From Fimbriimonadales bacterium (GTDB lineage Bacteria > Armatimonadota > Fimbriimonadia > Fimbriimonadales > GBS-DC), in assembly GCA_025998675.1 (NCBI GenBank), contig AP024673.1:2736562-2800561 (forward strand): DNA of 64,000 nt, read 5' to 3'. Below, piece after piece: positions 26,099-34,737 of the stretch. Under the pieces are notes generated by a model. It saw only the letters and a list, made by a program, of their open reading frames with translations, searched no databases and was not told the DNA's origin. Made by a program: the position numbers and the translations under genes. Every line of letters starts with the position of its first letter. Within the stretch, counting starts at the first letter, position 1.

Positions 26099-26823
26099 AG
26101 CACCCCGTTGTAGATGATGCGCTGCACCACTGGGTGATGGTAAGTGGGCACGCTCTCGTGTCCGGGGCGGAAGTAGAACACGCGCCCGACCCCATAGCCC
26201 TGGTTGACGCCGTTGCCCGGTCCAGAGGCGAAGTTCGGGTCAATCCCGTCGCCGACCGTCCAGCACAGCCCGGTCGGGAAATACTCGCCGCCGTCGGGGA
26301 AGTAGGACTGGAACACGACCACCAGCGGCGGGGGTACATCGAAGGGCGCGCCGTACATCTCTTCGTGTTCGATTACGAAGTCCTCGACGCCCTGCGCAAT
26401 CGGGTGCTGCGGGGCGCACACACGCACATGCTCTGGTTCGGCGGGGTGTTTCTCGCGCCAGCCGCCCTTGAGGTGTCCCGTGCAGCCCAGCACGCGCTGG
26501 AAGGGCTTGGAATAGTGCCCCGAATGCAGCACCAGCAGCCCCATGCCCTCGTGATGCACGCGCTGGCGGATGCGCTCGGCGGTCTCCTCGGACACCTCGC
26601 CATGCCGAATGTGCCCCCACCAGAGCAGCACATCGGTCGCCCGCAGGCGTTCCATGCTGCAGCCCTGTTCAGGCTCGTCGAGGTGCGCGGTGCGGACTTC
26701 GAGCGCGCCGTCGTTCAGCCGCGCCAGCCCGTCCGCCACCGCGCCGCGAATGCTGTTCGGATAAATCCCCTTATCGACATGGGGCGGATTCTCGTCCCAG
26801 ACGGTGACTCGGATGGTTGCCAT
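26074..26823 (-). CDS. ThuA-like (trehalose utilization family) protein
   Basis: 249 residues with a class I glutamine amidotransferase-like fold of the ThuA family: [86 protein letters not shown], and [25 protein letters not shown] near the end. This is the subfamily found in planctomycetes and firmicutes near sugar-metabolism genes. The true substrate is unknown; related proteins are linked to keto-sugar metabolism. It is transcribed away from the groESL operator. Confidence 0.85.
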   Translation of the reverse strand: MATIRVTVWDENPPHVDKGIYPNSIRGAVADGLARLNDGALEVRTAHLDEPEQGCSMERLRATDVLLWWGHIRHGEVSEETAERIRQRVHHEGMGLLVLHSGHYSKPFQRVLGCTGHLKGGWREKHPAEPEHVRVCAPQHPIAQGVEDFVIEHEEMYGAPFDVPPPLVVVFQSYFPDGGEYFPTGLCWTVGDGIDPNFASGPGNGVNQGYGVGRVFYFRPGHESVPTYHHPVVQRIIYNGVLWCAKRTG

Positions 26824-26900
26824 TGGTTGTCTCTCCTGTTGCGCGAGAAGTATACCTGCGGCGTGCTATTGTCGGGGTGTGGCGCTTGCGTCATACCCCC

Positions 26901-26931
26901 TTGACAACACCCCCGCCCGATGGGGTATCTT
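26901..26931 (+). promoter_or_regulatory. groESL promoter
   Basis: TTGACA (26901-26906) and TATCTT (26926-26931), 19 bp apart, followed at once by the CIRCE operator. No other promoter-like sequence lies between here and groES. Confidence 0.65.
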
Positions 26932-26935
26932 ATTT

Positions 26936-26962
26936 TTAGCACTCGGACGCCTCGAGTGCTAA
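26936..26962 (+). promoter_or_regulatory. CIRCE operator (HrcA site)
   Basis: A perfect TTAGCACTC-N9-GAGTGCTAA inverted repeat, the canonical CIRCE element, just downstream of the -10 box. HrcA binding here represses groESL until heat stress. No hrcA lies in the window. Confidence 0.95.
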
Positions 26963-27001
26963 ATTCAGGTTCAAATTCAGACCGTAAGGAGGTAGATGGG
27001 T

Positions 27002-27292
27002 ATGACCTTCAAACCGATTAACGACAAGGTTGTGATTGAGTTGCTGGAGGAGGACGAGAAGACCGAAACGGGCATTATCCTGCCCGACACCGCGAAGAAG
27101 CGCCCGCAGGAGGGCACGGTGATTGCCGTTGGACCCGGGCGACTGCTCAACAACGGCGAGCGCGCGCCGATGACCGTGCAGGTCGGACAGCGCGTGGTGT
27201 TCTCCAAGTACGCGGGCAGCGAGTTCGAATACGACGGCAAGAAGTACCTGATCCTGGACGAAGACCAGATCTTCGCCATTCGTGAACGCTAA
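27002..27292 (+). CDS. groES: co-chaperonin GroES
   Basis: 96 residues: [38 protein letters not shown], with the mobile loop, then [10 protein letters not shown] and [29 protein letters not shown]. Caps GroEL rings during protein folding. AAGGAGG lies nine bases before this ATG; an in-frame ATG two codons earlier is only three bases from it, so 27002 is preferred. groL follows after 23 bp. Confidence 0.95.
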   Translation: MTFKPINDKVVIELLEEDEKTETGIILPDTAKKRPQEGTVIAVGPGRLLNNGERAPMTVQVGQRVVFSKYAGSEFEYDGKKYLILDEDQIFAIRER

Positions 27293-27309
27293 CTATAAAC
27301 AGGAGGTGA

Positions 27310-28938
<1,629 letters not shown>

Positions 28939-28961
28939 ACTTATCCCACTCCCACCCCCAG

Positions 28962-28992
28962 GGACCGGGCGCTGTCCCCCTCCGCCCGGTCC
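28962..28992 (+). terminator. hairpin after groL
   Basis: GGACCGGGCG and CGCCCGGTCC form a perfect 10-bp stem around an 11-nt pyrimidine loop. Only TTCAAA follows, so the T-tract is poor. It is still the best candidate for ending the groESL transcript before the tRNA-Gln promoter. Confidence 0.6.
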
Positions 28993-29001
28993 TTCAAAGG
29001 C

Positions 29002-29030
29002 TTGATTTTGACGGCTAAAGCGGGTATAAT
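29002..29030 (+). promoter_or_regulatory. chromosomal tRNA-Gln promoter (left junction)
   Basis: TTGATT (29002-29007), 17-bp spacer, TATAAT (29025-29030). The -10 is inside the 87-bp direct repeat and the -35 is outside it, in host DNA. It now drives the damaged left tRNA copy. Confidence 0.75.
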
Positions 29031-29107
29031 ACACGCGCGTTGCCGGGTCGTCTAACGGCAGGACGCCAGACTCTGGATCTGGTAGTGGTGGTTCGAATCC
29101 ACCCCCG
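29021..29107 (+). repeat. attL-type direct repeat (87 bp, -10 box plus most of tRNA-Gln)
   Basis: Identical over 87 bp to 40141-40227, in the same orientation. It begins with CGGGTATAATACACGCGCG and ends at ACCCCCG in the acceptor stem. The sequences on either side differ completely. The repeat pair brackets the integrase-bearing element, with the integrase gene next to the right copy. Confidence 0.9.
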
Positions 29108-29111
29108 TTGA
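29041..29111 (+). pseudogene. tRNA-Gln(CUG) left copy with altered 3' acceptor strand
   Basis: The same tRNA body as the right copy (anticodon CTG in the CTCTGGA loop) up to base 29107. The 3' acceptor strand then reads CCCGTTG in place of CCCGGCA. Against TGCCGGG this gives four normal pairs, one mismatch and two G-U pairs. There is no encoded CCA (the next bases are AATT). It is probably non-functional or poorly aminoacylated. Confidence 0.7.
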
Positions 29112-29410
29112 ATTTCACAACCCGTCGCGTTCCTGAACCCATGACTACCCCATATGTTGCGACTTCGCCCGTTTCCAGAATCACGAAAAACTCGCGAATC
29201 TGGTAGCCTTAACCGTTGCCTGTTGTAGGGTCAGGCTCCCGATTTTGAGGGCGAAACACAGAAGCCATCAGCAGGAGACAGGAAGCAAACGCAGAATCGG
29301 CACGCTGCTTCAGTAGTCGCTACCTGCTGAAGCCACGCCTGCCCGTTGCCCGAAACGGGGCAGGCACTCCCTCTTTTCGTGAAACCCAAGCCGATTCCTG
29401 CTCGTTTGGG
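29112..29410. other. non-coding left end of the element
   Basis: About 300 bp between the left tRNA copy and the methyltransferase stop. It holds the 23-bp repeat at 29199-29221, a nested hairpin built on CTTCAG/CTGAAG and GTAG/CTAC (about 29308-29333), and an 11-bp stem GCCTGCCCGTT/AACGGGGCAGGC with one bulge (about 29338-29367). The hairpins may end the methyltransferase transcript. No gene is seen. Confidence 0.6.
29199..29221 (+). repeat. 23-bp subterminal repeat, left copy (possible integrase arm site)
   Basis: TCTGGTAGCCTTAACCGTTG plus CCT. It matches 40058-40080 at 21 of 23 positions in the same orientation. It lies 92 bp inside the left core repeat. Confidence 0.5.
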
Positions 29411-31183
29411 TCAGTCTCCTCTCCTCTGGAGCAGCAGGATGGTCTCGTAGTAAGCGTCTAATGAACGGGGACGGGCGACGGTGTTCTGCTTTTGCAGTTC
29501 TACATGAATCTGCTCCAGCACGCGCAAGCCTGCCTGCTCTGCCAGCTGCGCTGTGAGGCCAGCACTTTCCACCACACGCACCACCTCGCGTGATTGATAG
29601 CGATAGAACACATGGCGACGCGCCACAACATACGCACATTTACTCCCTAGCGTCAACACGCGATGCACTTCACGCAGCGACTCGCGCAAATCAACAAAAT
29701 AACTGGCAGTGGCTGACGCCTTGACACAGCGCGTCGGGTCGCTTTGCATCCATGCAACCACAGCGCGCGCGTCTTCTGGCAGGTCTTCCGTATCGCCCAC
29801 GCGCTGCACAGAGCCAATCTGCTCGGCTTCAAGCGCGTCTACGGCGTCGGGCGCAATCAGTCCCAACGCTGTCATCGCGTAGGCTTTGCTTTTGAGGTAA
29901 TTTTCACGCCCCGATGAGGCTGGCATATATGGAGGACTTGTCACGATACTGTCTACGCTGGCATCTTCCAACGGGAGCCGACGCGCGTCGCCATGCATAA
30001 CCCGTATGGGCGCAGGGCGCAAGCCTGTCTGCGCCTGTAGCCACTGCCAGACGCTGAGCGAGCGCGCCAGATAGTTCAGATTGTCAGTGAACATCGCGCG
30101 TACACGCCGTGGCTGGATGGAAAGTGAGAATCGCCCGTAGCCAAGCCCCAAGAATCGGAACTTGAACTTACGCGAGAGTGCATCGCTGAGCGCAATGTGC
30201 AGAGGGCTGCAGGCTGGAAGATGGCGCAGCGCGTGCAGTATCTGGGCAACATCAGCCTCGACTTCGCGCAGTTCAGGCTCAGGAATACGATGACGCAGAA
30301 AATGGGGCGTGATACTGTACGCAGCAGGCGTCTCGGCAATATCGAACAGGCTCACCTGCCCTTTTGCTGAAGCATCCAGTCGTGTCAACACATCGAGAAT
30401 CGCGTCTTGAATTGTCCCGTCGTCGCACAGCAGTTCCGCCTTCGCCTGAGCAATCGCCACGGAGAGAGGGTCAATATCCACTCCAATCGCAGGCACGCCC
30501 ATCACGGCAGCCTCTATGAGCGCTGTTCCACTGCCTGCGAACGGGTCGAGTAAATTCGCGCCGCTTGTCAGGTTAATGAACGCTCGCGCCATTCGTGGGA
30601 AAAACTTCGCTTTATACACATGCAACCCGTGAAACAGGTGACCTGTCGTCTGTTTCGCACAGAGGATGGCGCGTACACTCTGGCTCAGTTCAGGTGGGTT
30701 GGGCGCGACAAGAGTATCCATCAGAAAATCGAGAAGGGTGATAGCGTCCTGTGGCGATTTCGCGCGTCGTGCAACAACATCTGACCATTCAGCGACGGCG
30801 TTGAACGGGAGAAACACGGCGCAGGCGCGCCCATGAACCTGTCGAACCCGTGTCAAGCGTGCTGGCAAGCCCTGAAATGCCGAAGTATCCTCGCTGGGCG
30901 CGATTGCCAGCACCTGCTCACAGAAAGAGAGACGCCAGAAAAGACGCTTCAGGTCAGGCGCATCCACAGTGCAACGAAACCCCACAACACCTGCTCGATG
31001 AATCGATGCGTCTTTGGGGAGCAACCAACCCTGCGTGCAGAGTGCATGGAGCGCTTCTTCGTCTATGGGCAGTGTGTCTGTCCCTGTCAAAACGCTTATC
31101 TCGCGCCTCGCTAAGGCAACATCGTCGTCCAAAGCGATGTTATTTCTCAGCTTAAAAACAAGTGTCCAACGCAAGTTGGTCAT
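29411..31183 (-). CDS. DNA methyltransferase (N4-cytosine/N6-adenine type) of an R-M system
   Basis: 590 residues. The SAM-binding motif I LLDPFAGSGTALIEAA is at 211-226, followed by GVDIDPLSVAIAQAKAELL. The catalytic motif IV TSPPYMPASSGRENY is at 415-429. This motif I before motif IV order fits the N4/N6 amino-methyltransferases. The first ~200 residues (VFKLRNNIALDDDVALARREISVL) resemble a THUMP/Trm11-like or target-recognition region. The ATG overlaps the upstream nuclease stop by 4 bp. A Trm11-like tRNA methylase is an alternative, but the pairing with a PD-(D/E)XK gene favours DNA modification. Confidence 0.8.
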   Translation of the reverse strand: MTNLRWTLVFKLRNNIALDDDVALARREISVLTGTDTLPIDEEALHALCTQGWLLPKDASIHRAGVVGFRCTVDAPDLKRLFWRLSFCEQVLAIAPSEDTSAFQGLPARLTRVRQVHGRACAVFLPFNAVAEWSDVVARRAKSPQDAITLLDFLMDTLVAPNPPELSQSVRAILCAKQTTGHLFHGLHVYKAKFFPRMARAFINLTSGANLLDPFAGSGTALIEAAVMGVPAIGVDIDPLSVAIAQAKAELLCDDGTIQDAILDVLTRLDASAKGQVSLFDIAETPAAYSITPHFLRHRIPEPELREVEADVAQILHALRHLPACSPLHIALSDALSRKFKFRFLGLGYGRFSLSIQPRRVRAMFTDNLNYLARSLSVWQWLQAQTGLRPAPIRVMHGDARRLPLEDASVDSIVTSPPYMPASSGRENYLKSKAYAMTALGLIAPDAVDALEAEQIGSVQRVGDTEDLPEDARAVVAWMQSDPTRCVKASATASYFVDLRESLREVHRVLTLGSKCAYVVARRHVFYRYQSREVVRVVESAGLTAQLAEQAGLRVLEQIHVELQKQNTVARPRSLDAYYETILLLQRRGD

Positions 31184-32454
31184 CGGCTTCCTCCAAGCGC
31201 ATGGTAGAGCGTCTGCAAAGAGAATGCTTGCTCCAATCGTTCTTCACGGAACCAAGACCGTGTAAGTGTGAACAACATATCGTAAAACGGAAATAGGTCG
31301 TCGCTGTCAACGGATACCATCTTCCCCATACGCTGTTGAATACTGTCTTCATGCGTCCATAGAGCGTCTTCGAAGCCTTTCAGATACTCCTCGTAATGCA
31401 CTACAGGATGCATATTGGACAGCAAAGCGACACGCACGCGCTTTTCCTTGCAGCCCCTTCGGTACTTCTCAGCGATTTTGAGCATTTGGTAGACTCCCTT
31501 CTTTATGTCGTCTGTCCTGTCAAGCCCTGGCGCATTTTTCGAGTCGTCAACGCTACCCCCACAGCCACAGGTGAACCAGCGTAGCTGCGTATGCTCTTTC
31601 CAGCGACTGGTGTATCCTGCGTACATCTTCGCCCAAGCGTTGCTCACAGCTCTCAGAATTTCACAAGTCCCTTCGGTTCCCCTGCCACTTTCCAGCATCA
31701 AATATGGTTTCTCGCCATCACTAACCCAACGCAGTGGAAAAGAGCGTTCCTCGACAAGATACAGATACAACGGTATGTTTTCCAAATCGGCAATTGACAC
31801 CCCTTGGTGAGATTCCACAGGAACCTTTTCATTTCCATCCTCTCTTTCGAGAGGCTTGGAGTGCCGAACACAAACAGGGAGCAAGTGTAAAGGCGATGCT
31901 TTGACTTCGCAGAGGATAAGTGTCTGTGCATCGAAAATCAGCAAGTCCACATCCCCTCGTGAGGCGTCGAGGACGCGCACCTCGAAGCCGTTGCGAGACA
32001 CACGGCACATCTCGCAGAGGATGGCTGCCAAACACGCCGTTGTATATCTGCCTATCGTATCTGAGGATGGTTTGTGTGCCTTAATCGTGGCTTGACTGTC
32101 AAGACTGCCACATCGTGGACACCCTTTGAGGTAGGGGTAAAAACTCATCGGGGGAGCATTCTGACAATATAGCCAGTCGAGATTCGCAACCCGTTCCGTG
32201 TAGAGCAGGCTAATACACAAATCGAAGGATGCGCCAAGAGCAATCCCAAGTGATTCTGCATCTTGAATATCGCCGTTTTGCACCATCTGCCCAAGGCACT
32301 CGAATAACTCTCCCACGAAGTTACGCAGATGGCTTCTGCTGTCAAGGGCAGCCTTCGCTTTGCTATAGAAGCCCTCTATCTCGCTCTTGACAGAGCAGCT
32401 ATGTGAACAATTGAGGCACGCTGCACGGTTGTCGGAATCTCGGTTCATCGACAC
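31180..32454 (-). CDS. PD-(D/E)XK restriction endonuclease-like protein
   Basis: 424 residues. GDVDLLIFDAQTLILCEVKA (167-186) has the spacing of a PD-(D/E)XK nuclease core: Asp168/Asp170, then Glu183-x-Lys185. Cysteine pairs CLNCSHSC (13-20) and CPRCGS (112-117) suggest zinc binding. It is directly upstream of and overlapping the methyltransferase, so it is the probable restriction enzyme. GTG (32454) or ATG (32448) could start it. A TACAAT -10 at 32458-32463 puts the transcript start within a few bases of these codons, so translation may be leaderless. The target sequence is unknown. Confidence 0.72.
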   Translation of the reverse strand: MSMNRDSDNRAACLNCSHSCSVKSEIEGFYSKAKAALDSRSHLRNFVGELFECLGQMVQNGDIQDAESLGIALGASFDLCISLLYTERVANLDWLYCQNAPPMSFYPYLKGCPRCGSLDSQATIKAHKPSSDTIGRYTTACLAAILCEMCRVSRNGFEVRVLDASRGDVDLLIFDAQTLILCEVKASPLHLLPVCVRHSKPLEREDGNEKVPVESHQGVSIADLENIPLYLYLVEERSFPLRWVSDGEKPYLMLESGRGTEGTCEILRAVSNAWAKMYAGYTSRWKEHTQLRWFTCGCGGSVDDSKNAPGLDRTDDIKKGVYQMLKIAEKYRRGCKEKRVRVALLSNMHPVVHYEEYLKGFEDALWTHEDSIQQRMGKMVSVDSDDLFPFYDMLFTLTRSWFREERLEQAFSLQTLYHALGGSR

Positions 32455-32502
32455 AAGATTGTACCTGAGATGAGGATGGTGAGGACACTGGCTGTTTCGT
32501 GA

Positions 32503-32532
32503 TTGCGTAAAGATTCGATTTTGAGCTATAAT
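32503..32532 (+). promoter_or_regulatory. promoter of the R-M controller-like gene
   Basis: TTGCGT (32503-32508), 18-bp spacer, TATAAT (32527-32532). ATG codons lie at 32533 and 32542, so the predicted transcript start (about 32539) almost coincides with the start codon. Confidence 0.6.
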
Positions 32533-32541
32533 ATGAGCGAA

Positions 32542-32817
32542 ATGTCGCCAGCTGGCGAAAGAATTCGGAGTGCATACACGGAGATACTTGTGTTTCAGTC
32601 TGGGTTAGTCCAAAAAGTGAGCCTATCTCGGCGCATGATTAGTATTGTCAAGGTTGGTATTTCTAAGCCCAACCTTGATAATCTCCGACGCATAGCCGAG
32701 CCCACTGATACAACACCCTCTTGGTTCTTGACAATCGTGATTACAGCGACCTGCCACTTGGGGAGGTGGAGATGGTTGGAGTTGCAAAACCAGCAATCAG
32801 GAGGTTCTGATGAGTGA
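32542..32817 (+). CDS. XRE-family controller-like regulator of the R-M module
   Basis: 91 residues from MSPAGERIRSAY. A full-length but divergent XRE helix-turn-helix is present: GERIRS, LVQKVSLSRRMISIVKVGISKPNLDNLRRIAE, then PSWFLTIV. The alignment to a standard XRE domain is ungapped. It is divergent from the nuclease gene, which is the arrangement of C-proteins in type II R-M systems. An ATG at 32533 is in frame but touches the -10 box. Leaderless expression, as known for several C genes, is inferred. It overlaps the next gene by 8 bp. Confidence 0.65.
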   Translation: MSPAGERIRSAYTEILVFQSGLVQKVSLSRRMISIVKVGISKPNLDNLRRIAEPTDTTPSWFLTIVITATCHLGRWRWLELQNQQSGGSDE

Positions 32818-33061
32818 TATCCAGCGTGATGAATGGGAACGAGAGGGTGCAAGGCGTCAGTACGAAGCGTCTTCATGTGCAGCTACAACTATCGGTTGTA
32901 TTCCTGCATTCGTGGCAGCTATTCTGGTCGCCTACTTACTTACGCTATTAGGTATGCCACAAGACTCGTGTTTCCTCTGGGTGGTCATGTTCGTTGTCTT
33001 CTTACTCACGCTTGGTTTTATTCATGACAGGCTTATGCGTGCCTCTAAGCCCCGTGATTAG
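32810..33061 (+). CDS. small two-helix membrane protein
   Basis: 83 residues with GGAGG ending six bases before the ATG. A charged N-terminus (SDIQRDEWEREGARRQYEAS) is followed by two membrane helices (CIPAFVAAILVAYLLTLLGM and FLWVVMFVVFLLTLGFI) and a basic tail. It is coupled to the controller-like gene. No family is recognised. A small membrane effector or accessory protein of the R-M locus is possible. Confidence 0.6.
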   Translation: MSDIQRDEWEREGARRQYEASSCAATTIGCIPAFVAAILVAYLLTLLGMPQDSCFLWVVMFVVFLLTLGFIHDRLMRASKPRD

Positions 33062-33469
33062 CATACAACGGGCAGCGCAAAGTGTGCCTCCGTCTATGCA
33101 ACAAAATGTCATGGTATCGTGTCACTGGATCAGTCGAGAATAAGCTGATTTTCCCTTGTCCACACTGACATTTAGACTCACTTCACATCTCGAACAAATC
33201 AGAAAATGTTCCCTTTCAGGCATGTTCTCTCAGACTTAGTTCCTCGCGTCTATCACGGCGTCGCGACAACTTGTCGCAGTCGGGGGCTACGCAGGGCTGT
33301 GGAAGCCACCATCCGTGCCCCGCGACATTTTGTCGCGATGGGGGATGGACAAACCTCCCCATTTATAGCTACCCGTCTTGGAACGACATGCCTGCGCCCT
33401 GCTACAGGCGTTCCCTGCAACGCTTGCGATAGGGCGAGTGCGGATAGCCTGTTGCGTAAGCGTTCTGGA
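33062..33469. other. palindrome-rich non-coding region, candidate origin or control region
   Basis: About 410 bp without a supportable gene, between the convergent membrane-protein and VRR-NUC genes. It contains two related palindromes: GCGACAACTTGTCGC (33263-33277) and CGCGACATTTTGTCGCG (33321-33337). The second is the tip of a larger imperfect hairpin (33310-33349) with CCATCC/GGATGG at its base. Their centres are about 59 bp apart. Origin, primase-binding or packaging signals are possible; none is proven. Confidence 0.5.
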
Positions 33470-33775
33470 TTAACGCAATATATCCACAATCGCCTCCCAA
33501 TCCGATGGCGTCCACAGATACACCTCAACGCCTGCACAACTGGCAAGGGTGTCCAGCCACCTGCGCTGTGCAGCCGTTGGGCGTTTGCCGTCGCGTTTCA
33601 GCTCGGCGAAAACGATTCGCCCCTTTCGCGCCAGCACAAGGTCGGGGAAGCCAGCGTCGCCCTGAATGGGTGTGAGCCAGCGTCCGCGCCTGTCGAGGGC
33701 TGGGCGTGCGTGAAACACGCGCCAGCCCGTCAACTGTGCCAGATGGACTACCCGCCGCTGGAGTTGTTTTTCCAT
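33470..33775 (-). CDS. VRR-NUC domain nuclease
   Basis: 101 residues from MEKQLQRRVVHLAQLTGW. It contains the VRR-NUC (PD-(D/E)XK) core: GDAGFPDLVLARKGRIVFAELK, with Asp and the ELK Glu/Lys, followed by RPTAAQRRWLDTLASC and VYLWTPSDWEAI. Stand-alone VRR-NUC proteins of this size are typical of phages and satellites, where they cut branched or replicating DNA. The start overlaps the stop of the 58-residue gene by one base (TGATG). Confidence 0.85.
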   Translation of the reverse strand: MEKQLQRRVVHLAQLTGWRVFHARPALDRRGRWLTPIQGDAGFPDLVLARKGRIVFAELKRDGKRPTAAQRRWLDTLASCAGVEVYLWTPSDWEAIVDILR

Positions 33776-33951
33776 CAACGATCCAGTTCCTCTGACACGC
33801 GCTCGAGTGCTTTTTCGGCTTGATGAGCGTCCCATGTGTCGCCTTCGTCTTCAGCGAGCTGATACAGCAGCTCTATTGCGCGTTTTATCCGCTTGAGGTC
33901 TTCCTCAATAGGAACGCGCCCTCCGTCCGGATTTGGTATCATTTTCTCCAT
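33775..33951 (-). CDS. 58-residue hypothetical protein
   Basis: MEKMIPNPDGGRVPIEEDLKRIKR..., charged and probably helical, ending RVSEELDR. It joins the VRR-NUC gene through the TGATG overlap. An internal ATG at the fourth codon is another possible start. A good ribosome-binding site is not seen. It is supported mainly by its tight spacing and coding character between two operon genes. Confidence 0.5.
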   Translation of the reverse strand: MEKMIPNPDGGRVPIEEDLKRIKRAIELLYQLAEDEGDTWDAHQAEKALERVSEELDR

Positions 33952-34012
33952 TGTCGTGCGTTAGTTTAGGAGCAGTGGCGTGTGGCAGCACGCCACTGCT
34001 CTTTTTTTTGTG

Positions 34013-34366
34013 CTACTCGTTGTCAGGCAGCAAGTCCTCGATGGCGTTGAATTCGGAGCCATCTTCCTTGCGCTTGCGCACAACGGTAGCCGTCGCCGTC
34101 TGCCCGACGAGCGCGTCGAAGTTGACTGACTCGCCTGCCTTGATGGAGCGTCCGAGCAACGCAGATGCCCAACGCATACATTTGGCGTTGAGGCTGGACG
34201 AAACGGTGGAGTAGGCAGACAGAGTCTTGCCCATCTCCAGCACGCTGAAAGTCCAGCGCAACTGTCGCCCAAACTGCCCATCGACAAGCTCGATACCCGT
34301 CAGCTCAACGCGATATTCGCCTGTCGGAATCGGGCTGCTTTCGCTGGCAGTGATGGTTATCGCCAC
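34013..34366 (-). CDS. OB-fold ssDNA-binding-like protein (DUF669-like)
   Basis: 117 residues, GTG start with AGGAGGTG in front. The pattern TGEYRVELTGIELVDGQFGRQLRWTFSVLEMGK, then FDALVGQTATATVVRKRKEDGSEFNAIEDLLP, fits the small OB-fold proteins that phages and plasmids encode next to primases (DUF669-like). The acidic C-terminal tail LLPDNE is also typical of ssDNA-binding proteins. It overlaps the preceding gene by 10 bp. The role in coating the element's ssDNA during replication is inferred. Confidence 0.6.
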   Translation of the reverse strand: MAITITASESSPIPTGEYRVELTGIELVDGQFGRQLRWTFSVLEMGKTLSAYSTVSSSLNAKCMRWASALLGRSIKAGESVNFDALVGQTATATVVRKRKEDGSEFNAIEDLLPDNE

Positions 34367-34737
34367 GGTTTCACCTCCTTTTCGTGGAGTGCAACGGTCG
34401 TACCGTCGCCTAACGGAGTGCTTTCATCTGCCAAAGCAGGTGAACCTGCCTTGCGCAATCCTTGCAACAGGCGCGTCGTCAGCCGAACGGCTGGTGTGCC
34501 TGCTAACTGTTGGGCTGCCCTCAGCCAGCCGTCCAAATCACCCTGTATCGTGTAGCCATACTCAGGCAGGGTGAGCGACGGGAAATTCGCTGCTTCAGCG
34601 AAGGCGAGCATCACCCGTATCGCCTCCACCTCTACAGGCTCCAGTCGGAATGGGTCTGTGGAACTGCTGGCGTGAGTGAGCCATTCGTCAATCAAGTCCC
34701 ACACCAACGGGCGACGGATTTGGAGCCGATTAGACAT
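34357..34737 (-). CDS. hypothetical protein in the replication operon
   Basis: 126 residues from MSNRLQIRRPLVWDLIDEWL, with GGGAGG about eight bases before the ATG. It overlaps the primase stop by 8 bp and the next gene by 10 bp, so it is translated with them. It is helical with a few motifs (EVEAIRVMLAFAEAANFPSL) and has no recognisable domain. Confidence 0.6.
   Translation of the reverse strand: MSNRLQIRRPLVWDLIDEWLTHASSSTDPFRLEPVEVEAIRVMLAFAEAANFPSLTLPEYGYTIQGDLDGWLRAAQQLAGTPAVRLTTRLLQGLRKAGSPALADESTPLGDGTTVALHEKEVKPWR

Noticed and set aside
33206-33823. Plus-strand frame of 205 codons over the palindrome region and VRR-NUC
   Set aside because: Composition is arginine/proline-rich without a motif, and it overlaps the convincing VRR-NUC gene on the other strand.
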